Source: Solea solea | Taxonomy: Eukaryota > Chordata > Actinopteri > Pleuronectiformes > Soleidae | Length of the DNA: 64,000 nucleotides | Assembly (NCBI RefSeq): GCF_958295425.1 | Contig: NC_081143.1 | Span: forward strand, 16,459,516 to 16,523,515 | Direction of reading: 5' to 3' | Shown here: positions 55,701-64,000 of the stretch, piece by piece | Numbering within the stretch: position 1 is the first letter of the stretch | Layout of the letters: each line of letters starts with the position of its first letter | Position numbers and translations under genes: made by a program | Notes under the pieces: generated by a model | The model's database searches: none | Told to the model about the DNA's origin: nothing | What the model saw: only the letters and a program-made list of their open reading frames with translations

Positions 55701-56825
55701 CTTCATGTACAACTAAATGTCTTTTTTCTTTATTTCAAATACACTATTTTAACATGCAGTAAATTGTAAATAACTGCCAGATATTGAAAGATGGGAAAAG
55801 CACTTAACTCACAGGACATTTTCTGGTCCTGTAATAGTTAAAATAAGCAAAAACGGACGGACTGTTTTGATCCTAATAAAAGATGATCTTATCTTTATTA
55901 TCTTGAAGCCCATTTTTACAGACTTGCCTCTTGGTGATGTTATCTCTTTTTTGCTTTTCCATTTATTTATTCATTCATGTTTGCTATTTATGCTTTAAAC
56001 TTTTAAAAATTATTGTTTGATTATCACAAAAAAACAAAAAAACTTATATGCCAGATCGTAATCACATAATTCATGTAATTGTTTGGTTGTAGTTAATATG
56101 AGCTGCTGATGTTAAGGTATTGCCTGGTTTTAGTAAGACGAATAGGTGAAGCAGGTAAACCGCACCATGAGAAATGGAAATCAGAATAATCCTCTCAACA
56201 GCCACAGTGTGGTCAGTGTGGACACTGACTTGTAACCATGGTGACACATTGTCCCACTGCCAGGTCTTGTCATTTCCATAGAGAGAGCTGGAGAGAGCAG
56301 CTCATCACATCCAGTGGGGTCTCATGAGAAAAAACCCACCTGGTCAAACGACTTCCACACACACACACCATCCTGAAAACACACACACACCGTGTACAGT
56401 AGATCAACCAAATGCATCAAATGAGGCTGAAACACCTCGACGTGCGGCGTTACTGTACGTCGTCGTCTTCAGCTGCTTAAGCTTTGAGCGGCATTAACAA
56501 GCACCATTTAATCATGTGTGCAGATGCACTCACCCATGACTCTCTCAGCAGTCGGCGGCTAATGAGATATTCAGATGAACCAGTGATTCTGAACGCACAA
56601 TGAACTACGGTAAAACATGGAGAGGAGGCTCAGTCGCTAACTTGGTAGGGAAGTTGCATTAGTATACAGTGATTCATGTATATTAAATGTCATGTGGACA
56701 TAATGGTCAAATGTCGACGTGTGGAAGGAGTTGATCATCTTGACAAATCCACAAACAGGTACATTTTCAGAGGGTTTAAGTATATCTTGAGTGTGGCAGA
56801 ATGACAATTCCATGAGGGACTGACT

Positions 56826-57295
56826 GTCTAGCACAGCTGTCTGCAACCAGGAGAATCAGAAGAGCCATTTTTGACCCCTCGCCACCCAGAAAGAATTCAT
56901 CTGGAGCCACAAAACCTATTTGACCCATGAAAAGAAGATGACATCATGTATTAAGTTTTTTTTATATAGAGAGAGATAGATATAAAAGAACTATAGTTTG
57001 TTGCATTTATGAAACTACAAAAAGAAAACTATTGACTATTTCATAGCTGTTTTTACCTGTTAACAAAGGAAAAAACAGTGTTGGCACCTATAGGCCTACT
57101 TTGAAATAAAACACCTTTTTGTGTCCTATTCTATTATTTGTGGAAAAAATAAAAAGTGACCCACTTTGAAATAAAAAAAACGATGTTTGGATTTTAAGTC
57201 GTTCATGCCTGAGAAAAACTGCTGGCATAAGTATGTGGATCCAAATGACTATTTCCATGGTTTTTAGGTTTTTAAATATCGCATTTGACGCAGAC
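56826..57295 (+). repeat. Dispersed repeat family A, copy 3 (longest)
   Basis: It runs from GTCTAGCACAGCTGTCTGCA through AGAAGAGCCATTTTTGACCC, TATAAAAGAACTATAGTTTG and TAGGCCTACTTTGAAATAAA to GATGTTTGGATTTTAAGTCG and ATCGCATTTGACGCAGACAT. Only this copy and copy 2 keep the TTTGGATTTTA...GACG(C/T)AGACAT end. Confidence 0.7.
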
Positions 57296-57778
57296 ATAGG
57301 ATGTGACGCATATTTTTAGTAGCATTGGCTTCATCTCTAAATAAGAGGTGTTCAAATTGTAATAATTTGAACACCTCTTCGCTCCTTGGTGTAACAAATC
57401 TGTGTGTGCTTATTTGGGTAGTTTGATCTTTCCGTCATAGCTTTTTAATCAACCTTTTACCGTCGTGCCATGGGAGATTTTTATTATCTTTAATTCATGG
57501 TTCACTTACATCGCTGTAAACCTCTGTAACAAACTACAAAGAGTCAAAGGGAGTTGTTACAGAGTAGACACGGTCCTTACAAGAAGAACTTTAATTTTAT
57601 GATTATGATTATCTTAATCTAATTGTAGGAGTATAGTTGTATAAATGTCTTTGAGATATACATACAGTATAGGAAGTGTGAACCTTTTGGGGAAGTGAGG
57701 AGATTCTGGCTGCTCCTCACAACTCAGGTTTAGGTTATGGTCTAAGGAATTCATCTATAGGTCCTGCTTCAGGATTTC

Positions 57779-57779
<1 letters not shown>

Positions 57780-57816
<37 letters not shown>

Positions 57817-57817
57817 T
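57780..57817. repeat. (ATT)n microsatellite
   Basis: About twelve ATT units between TTCTTTT and TTTTAATAAAC. Confidence 0.95.
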
Positions 57818-57855
57818 TTAATAAACAAATATTAACCTTGCCAGACTAAATTCAC

Positions 57856-58120
57856 TTTATTTAGCCACTTTATTGGGTACACTTGTTAACACAAATATCT
57901 AACCAGCTAATCACATGACAGACACTCTGTGCTTTTCAGTATAGATACATGATTAAACTGAGCATCAGATTGAGGAGTTAAGTTACTCTTAAGTTACTTT
58001 GAATGTGGCTAGTTTGAGTATTTCAGAAACTGCTGAGATTTTCATGCATAACCATCTCTAGGGTTTACATAAAATGGTCTAAAAAAGAATGTTTAGTGAG
58101 CAGCAGTTTGGGTAATTCAG
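57856..58120 (+). mobile_element. Decayed Tc1/mariner-like element, transposase HTH fragment
   Basis: It starts with TTTAGCCACTTTATTGGGTA, the inverted form of the GGTGTACCTAATAAA end seen in fish Tc1-like elements. Near 58010-58090 one plus-strand frame reads CITISRVYIKWSKKE, matching the recognition-helix region of a Tc1-type N-terminal helix-turn-helix domain (GFSxTTISRVYxEW pattern, from memory). Stops interrupt the frame and no catalytic DDE region follows, so it is a dead remnant. A lone end-like fragment is at about 10453-10475. Confidence 0.6.
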
Positions 58121-60733
58121 CTCCTCGATCAACTATATTTTTAAATAATAGAAATAAGTCACCTTAAAGGACAGTGTGTGCTGTTAAGCAGCATTTACTG
58201 GTGAAATTACATGTTAAAACCTAAATCCCCACAAAACTTCATCTTTTACTTTCTGAGTTGTTCTGGCAGAGGTAAACACATAAGTCAGGACTGGACACAG
58301 ACACATTTATTTTTATTAAGTATGTTTTATTGACGGGTCATGATTCAATATTTATTTTTTTTTTTTTGACCAGGTCTGTAAAGATACAAGTTTGTGGAAG
58401 GCTGTGCAAACATGCTCTAAACACTACAAAGCCACTGCACTCCCTCCCACCAACAACATGGTATACAATGACATATTCATACACAGTATTCAAATACAGG
58501 AATTCCCTCTTATAGATACATCATTTAGAAAAATATAAAGTCCTAACTTTTAAACTGAGAGACAGAAACATTTCACATCTAAAACGCATTGTTCCCCATA
58601 TGACGTGGCGTGTGTGGAGTTAGATTTGTGTCAATATTTACAAGCAGCACTTTATGAACTGCACAAAATCGAAATACACAAATTGCAACTGAAAACTTGG
58701 ACAGCGACTCCAAGCCTATAAATTCTTACGGTCCATTGAGCTGTCGCTCCAAAACTCAGTAGCCAATCAGCAGGCAGCTTCCTATAAGGCCCGCCCATGG
58801 TCACAAGCGCAAACCGCAAAAGAGGAAACAAAATCCCGCTCATTGCAAACAAAAAGTGTATTTTCAAGCAAATAAAATACAATATTTTTTGAATGATTAA
58901 GTCAATATTTTATTTGCAATGTGTGTATTTTGATTTGTGGTTCATTTTTTGTTTACTCAATTCATAAGGGGTTGCTTGCTTCGTGAAAAGTCTTCCAATT
59001 CCATAGTGACCATGTTCTAATACCGAAAGAGAATGAATGTGAGAAATTAATGAATGAATGAATGAGAAAAAGAAGGTTTTTGGAATTATATATTGAGTTA
59101 AGAGCGGTTCACTTGGTAGTTCACTTGGTATGCGGCGACATGCACAGTTTGGCACATGGTATATGTAAGACCGAGTGTGGGAGACAAGCAATAAAGAAAC
59201 TGAGTGAGCGTGATCAGGTTGTGTCTGCACATAAATGTACATGGAGGTGGGATTGCGTGTGTGTGTGTGTGTGTGTGCACTTTTAACCAATTTTAACCAA
59301 ACAACCTTGAGAATACATTTCGAGGACATGTTGGCCTGTCCCCACTTTGTGGCATCATTTAGAGCGTCCATTATGTTCGTACTGAGACGGGCAGAGTCTG
59401 TGTGTCTGTAGTAGTGACGAGGGACATGGTGCATTCAGGCAAAAGAAAAAAAAAGGACGTAAAGCCTGCTACTTAGTGAGAGAAGTGCAGCTCCAGACGC
59501 CTTTCACACCACACTGTGTTTAATAAACACGATGTCAGAGGAACTCGGCTCTACAGAAACGTTCCTGAACCTCGAGCTGCTTGAGGTCTGACCTCGGATG
59601 AACATGGTGTCACGAGTCGGGTGTAGAATAGGACTGGTGTGTGTTTTGAAAGTGCCAACAATTTGACGGTCTTCAGATCTGTTGAAGTGACAGTGGTCAT
59701 AGTTCGGCGGGAGGTTTGTTTGAGCGGCTTACGACTCTTCCGTTCAGCTTGAAAGGAACTTGTTTAATGGGAGCTTTTCATAAACCTTTGCAAGAGTAAG
59801 TGGCCACTTTTTATAGACGCTGAAGCTTAAAAGTGGCTGCGGTTGTAATTAACGCAGTTAATCCTGTTGTGACACAAAACAAAAGGACACTTTGCATGTC
59901 TATTTCATGAATAATAGGAAAAATAAAAGGCTTATTTTTTGCAGGTTAGATAGCAGGAGTGACTCATGTTTGCTACAGTGCTGTTTTGTTATCCCATCAT
60001 TTCGAGATTGATTCCAGGTTATTATCTTTTTATCCCAAGAGAACCTAACTCGTGTTGAGATTGTGAGAAAAAAAGATGTATTAACATCTTTTTCTTAATA
60101 TAGAAGTATTAACTTTTGATAATAGGGTTTATAAAACGCAATGCACGTTCATCTATAATAAGAATTTTATTTTCAATTTCCCCCCACTATGCTTTCTGGT
60201 TGATAAAAAAAATTCAATCTGCACGGTGCTGAGGATTGTATAAATTATTGTTGTGAATGGCTGCCATGGTGTGGCGGCTTTAATGCCATCTGTCCAGTCG
60301 TAATTGTTCCCAGTGATGTGGCCCAAACGGAGGTAGTGGGAAGTCAGAGAAAATGAACGAGCAAATGAGGAGGAGAGGAGACTCATTACCTCCTCATTAA
60401 TGCCAGATGCCGATGCCAAGGGGGTTAAGATGGGAGATACAGGACGTCACCAGAACAGATGCAAACCCAAGATTGGATCAAATGTCCATCCTAAACAGAT
60501 TTGCTGTGTATGTTTGGAAATTGGCCAGAGACTGGACAGAAACCCACTGATGGGTACTGGAAACAGCAGAGCATGCAGTCCAAAGAGTGGACTGCATGCT
60601 CTGTAGCACTGGTGGTTAAAAGGTGAGGTTAAATAAGATGAGAAAAGTTAGTTTGGCGTTAGTTTTTTCTCCTAGTCGTCACTAGGATAAGTAAATAAGT
60701 CTACCCTGTTAAAGCTGATGCCTCCACAGTCAT

Positions 60734-61108
60734 AAAATGGTGAATGGTCTGTATTTATATAGGTTCTTTTTAGTTTTGTTGACCACTTTCATTCACCAAT
60801 TCACACAATTGTGTTTCTCAATCCTGGTCCTGCATGTTTTAGATGCTTCCTTGCCTCGTCATCGAGCTCTGCAAGAGCCTGGTGATGACATATTCATTTC
60901 AATCAGGTGTGTTGGAGCAGGGAAACATCGAAAACATGCAGGACAGTGGGGTCCTCAGGACCAGGATTGAGAAACCCTGGTCTAACATACTTGTTCACAT
61001 ACAGGAGCAACCAGGGCTTAAGTGTCTTGCCCAAGGACACATCAGCATGTAGACCGGTGTAGCCTGTGATCATACCCTTGACTTTTCGGTATAAAGACTC
61101 ATCCACAG
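60734..61108 (-). mobile_element. Antisense tRNA-derived SINE split by a MITE
   Basis: The tail, read on the minus strand, is CCTATATAAATACAGACCATT (60734-60756 region), with the GTGAATTGGTGAATGAAAG block next. After the MITE at about 60811-60979 the SINE body resumes, with GTGTCCTTGGGCAAGACACT on the minus strand (about 61020-61043), as in the intact copy at 32716. Confidence 0.6.
60811..60979. mobile_element. hAT-like MITE nested in the SINE
   Basis: GTTTCTCAATCCTGGTCCTG at the left is the inverted match of CAGGACCAGGATTGAGAAAC at the right, and AATCAGGTGTGTTGGAGCAG lies inside. It belongs to the same family as 21750-21967. No clean 8-bp duplication is visible. Confidence 0.65.
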
Positions 61109-62974
61109 CAGTCAAAAATCAACAGATGGGACAAGATGGAACTTACAAAAATCTAAATAGTTGGTTTCTGACATTGTAGGTGGGTTTTTTTTCTAATTCG
61201 TTTGATTTTGGTTCGTTAGAAGATGCCATAACAACAGTGTGAGGCGTGCTGATTGATTCATTACTGCATTGTTCATCTTTATATGTAGTCAGTGCGATTC
61301 CACCTTCATAAACACTGAATAATCACAGTCTCTGATTCTTATTTCTATTCATATAAATGTACAGATATTTGATGTGATTCAAGTGTATATTTGTGTCTTT
61401 GCCCGTCATTTCTTGAGATGGAATGATAAAAGGTCTAAAAAAAGCAAAACAAAACCCAGACTGATAGTACTTCTCAGACCTCCCGAGTGAGCTTCTAAAA
61501 CCCTTAATGGAGCCTGTAATGCAGCATGTCTCTCTGATGGGCTTCAGAGGTAAACTAACTGACAGTTTGGTAAATATTACCACAGAGGTGGTCTGTAAGC
61601 ATGCCCGTGTGTGAATGTGTTCATGGGATGGTTGTGGAGTGTGTCCACCTGCTTCTATGTTCCTTCACAATTTGTAAGAAAAGTGTAAAGGCTTTGTTAT
61701 TTGTCAAAAACGTTGAGCAGAAAAGGAAAAACAAATGGCAAAATGAGTATGCACACTTTGTCCACAGTACACAAATACAAACGACACCTCGGTAAAGTTA
61801 AACAAGATATCAAGAGCATTAATAGAGAGAGAATGAGGATATATATATTGTAGAAGGACACAAATATAATCTATTAACAGTCAGCAGCTCCATGGTCCCA
61901 ACAAACTACTAAGTGTCCCCTCCTATAGCATAGAAATCATTCCTTCTCTCAACATTTCTCAGTCTCTCTTGAAGTGTAATCATGTGCATGTATCTATAAT
62001 CACAAGTTTCCATTGAAATAAACTCCGTAAAGTAATAACCTGCTTCCGTAAATGTCCATCTCTGACTGATGATGTCACTAAAGCTCTACCCTTTGTAACC
62101 CTGTGTAATGTCATCAGCATACATACAGAGTTTAGCGACCGCTGTCTTTTTCTTTACTGTCGCAAAACCAAAGAATTCAAGAGATGACGTGTAGAACGAC
62201 TCATCGGTGTGTTTATCTGCCAATATTAGCATTTCTGCTACATTAGCAACCTAGCATCAATGCTACGGAGCACATTATTAACTAATCACATTTGTGGAGA
62301 TTTATGTTAAAGAGTCAGCTCGGTTTTACTGAAAAAAAACCCAAAACATATTACTAGGGCTAATCAGCCATCTCGAAACATGAAATTAATTAAATGTAGT
62401 TATTGTATTCTTTGTCTTTTAGCATGCCTAAAGGCCAGAAGGTGGGTGGTGGACAGGTTGATTTTGATTTTAGGCTGATTTGAAAACATTATCCGACCAA
62501 TTAATCCTGTAGTGTGAGGGGTTAACAGACGCGATTTTAACGTCATCAGACACATCAGAGTCTTCTGATATGTACAGTGATTGGGGCGTGGGGCAGAACG
62601 CGCAATAATCAATGAGAGCAAATCGACCAGGAAACGGATGTTGCGTACTTTTGTTTAGAACCGTAACTTGTACAAGTCAAGTTGATTCTGTCTTCTCAGC
62701 CGTGACTTCATGTGCAGTTTTTTTCGCGTTTCTCAGCACAAAACATCACAAAATCCCTGGAATCGTTTGATTAAACGGTTAAACGTGTGTGGTCCTGCGT
62801 CTCGACTGGATCGTCTCGTCTGTGCTTTCTCAGGATTAAAACATTTAAAATTGTCTCCCACGTGTTGCAAAGGAAAAAGTTGGTATTATCATTGTAAACT
62901 TTGAGCGTGCATGAGTGGAAAGCTTGACAGGCCTTGTAGCAAGTGGAGAGTCATCGTCAGTAAATGTAGCAAAT

Positions 62975-62980
62975 TTTATT
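62975..62980 (-). terminator. Candidate cygb1 poly(A) signal
   Basis: AATAAA on the minus strand at 62980-62975, about 450 bp downstream of the cygb1 stop. Cleavage would fall near 62945-62965. The sequence between it and 63434 shows no conserved coding and is the probable 3' UTR. Confidence 0.4.
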
Positions 62981-63433
62981 TTGTCTAAGCTCTTCTAGGT
63001 TCTTTAGTGGGGAAGATCGTTTGCCACAGAGGAAGTGGTGCGTAGTGTGTTTTTTGGTCTGGAAGTAAAACACCTGAATGATTACGTATCGCATTGATCA
63101 CTTACATGGCTCTATATACACACATCAAAGCATCACTGACATAAGCTAAAACATCATCAATGACGTGTGGCTACATTGTTTGGTATCCAAGTGATGTCTG
63201 GGAAGTGCAACGCAGAAAAGAAAACACAACAACCAAGGATTAGCACCAAAATATCTCCAAAATGAAAGTACAGAGTTGCACGGATTACAACATCAGTCTC
63301 ATCCATGTTAATTTAGCCATCCTCGCAGAACGCCTTTCAAACCGACTCGTCTACATCTGCATTTGCATTATTACAAACACATCATTTTCCAAGTCCACTG
63401 GAAACTCCTTTACCCTCTCTTCATCCGTACTCT

Positions 63434-63598
63434 TCACACGGCGGAGCTGGAGACCTGGAGCCACCCCACCTCCGTGTACGCCCCTGTCACGTGCCAGTAC
63501 ACTGCCCCCATCAGTTTGGCCCACACCATCTGCACCTCTGCCGTAAAGAATTCTGGGAAGTCTTCAGACAACACCTCCAGCAGCACGCCACTCAGGAT
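63434..63598 (-). CDS. cygb1: Cytoglobin, last coding exon (partial gene)
   Basis: Cytoglobin is a hexacoordinate cytoplasmic globin implicated in nitric oxide and oxygen chemistry. After acceptor CATCTCCCTCAG the exon encodes ILSGVLLEVLSEDFPEFF, TAEVQMVWAKLMGAVYWHVT and GAYTEVGWLQVSSSAV, with TGA at 63436-63434. It is 54 residues, covering helix G (second part) and helix H. This corresponds to the exon that begins at the conserved globin G7 intron (phase 0) in vertebrate CYGB. The short tail without the mammalian extra C-terminal exon fits the fish form. The heme-binding helices E-F and the start lie beyond position 64000. The choice of cygb1 over cygb2 rests on the prcd neighbour and on sequence feel. 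Confidence 0.9.
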   Translation of the reverse strand: MLSGVLLEVLSEDFPEFFTAEVQMVWAKLMGAVYWHVTGAYTEVGWLQVSSSAV

Positions 63599-64000
63599 CT
63601 GAGGGAGATGGATGGTCAGAAAAAAAACAACAACACATTGATTAACAGGAAAGTGGACTGAAATGATTTGAGAAGGACGAGTGGCTTCAAATGGTGGGGA
63701 AAACGTGGCCATTAAGATAACGGCAGGTGGAGGGAGGAGAGAGTAATGAAGAGAAATAATGTTCGTAGATACAGAGGGAGTGAGGAGGTGGAAATAATCC
63801 AATTCACTGTAGTGGAAAAGTGGGGGAGACAGGTGAAAATTGAAAACGAGAACAGTAAAACATGAAAGTAGAAGGCAGAAAGGCGCAGAGAGGAGGCGAC
63901 GGAAATTAAAAAAGAAAACTCTATACGACAACACTCTCTGATATATAGAGACACTTGAGTCCCAATAAAACTGTCCGTAAAACATACATTTAAAAGAATA
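63599..64000 (-). other. cygb1 intron before the last exon (partial)
   Basis: Purine-rich on the plus strand, so pyrimidine-rich in the sense direction, as expected for an intron end. No coding similarity continues upstream of the AG at 63600-63599. A 183-residue open frame runs through it only because stops are few. Confidence 0.7.

Larger units (their letters stand above)
51030..62940. other. Intergenic region between prcd and cygb1
   Basis: About 12 kb. It holds two further copies of repeat family A, (TA)n/(GT)n near 52740-52798, (ATT)n at 57780-57817, a Tc1-like remnant, two perfect hairpins and a SINE interrupted by a MITE. No recognisable coding sequence; the longest ORF (58910-59434, minus) contains a CA-repeat and no known domain. 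Confidence 0.6.

Noticed and set aside
58910..59434. 174-residue minus-strand ORF, among the longest in the window
   Set aside because: It contains a translated CA microsatellite and low-complexity His/Ser stretches with no known domain. Open by chance.
63434..63985. Whole 183-residue minus-strand ORF as one cytoglobin exon
   Set aside because: Only the last 54 codons match cytoglobin. A clear acceptor (CTCCCTCAG) marks the exon start at 63598.

Overview
The window is vertebrate nuclear DNA, almost certainly from a teleost fish. Genes are split into short exons by GT-AG introns. The rest is AT-rich and full of (CA)n microsatellites and of repeats typical of fish: tRNA-derived SINE, L2/V-SINE-like tails, hAT-like MITEs and a decayed Tc1-like remnant. 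No bacterial genes, CRISPR array, rRNA or tRNA gene is visible. Species cannot be fixed from the sequence alone.

Four protein-coding genes can be supported. (1) Positions 199-4570, plus strand: the last four coding exons of ube2o (E2/E3 hybrid ubiquitin-conjugating enzyme), with the UBC catalytic cysteine, a basic nuclear-localisation-like patch and the true C terminus; the 5' part lies left of the window. (2) Positions 35687 down to 11966, minus strand: a complete five-exon sphingosine kinase gene (559 codons plus stop, all junction phases consistent), assigned to sphk1 because it sits next to ube2o. (3) Positions 50997 down to 49197, minus strand: a two-exon, 45-residue gene matching PRCD, the photoreceptor disc component, too small for ordinary ORF scanning. 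(4) Positions 63598 down to 63434, minus strand: the last coding exon of cytoglobin (cygb1 type); its other exons lie beyond 64000.

Layout: ube2o and sphk1 run tail to tail, with candidate poly(A) sites near 7.88 kb and 8.78 kb, so their 3' UTRs nearly meet. The sphk1 introns (12.9-35.3 kb) hold microsatellites, a 29-base G run, a hAT-like MITE with an 8-bp target duplication, SINE copies and other interspersed repeats. A roughly 13.5-kb intergenic stretch (35.7-49.2 kb) has no recognisable gene. prcd and cygb1 follow in the same orientation, separated by about 12 kb containing copies of a dispersed repeat, a Tc1 remnant and a SINE interrupted by a MITE.

The genes do not form a pathway. They are a conserved neighbourhood (the UBE2O/SPHK1/PRCD/CYGB block, human 17q25 from memory). 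I found no convincing new biological system. The points most worth checking are the small prcd gene with two CRX/OTX-like sites upstream, the SPHK2-like N-terminal extension kept by this sphk1, several perfect short hairpins that are improbable by chance, and a three-copy dispersed repeat around prcd.
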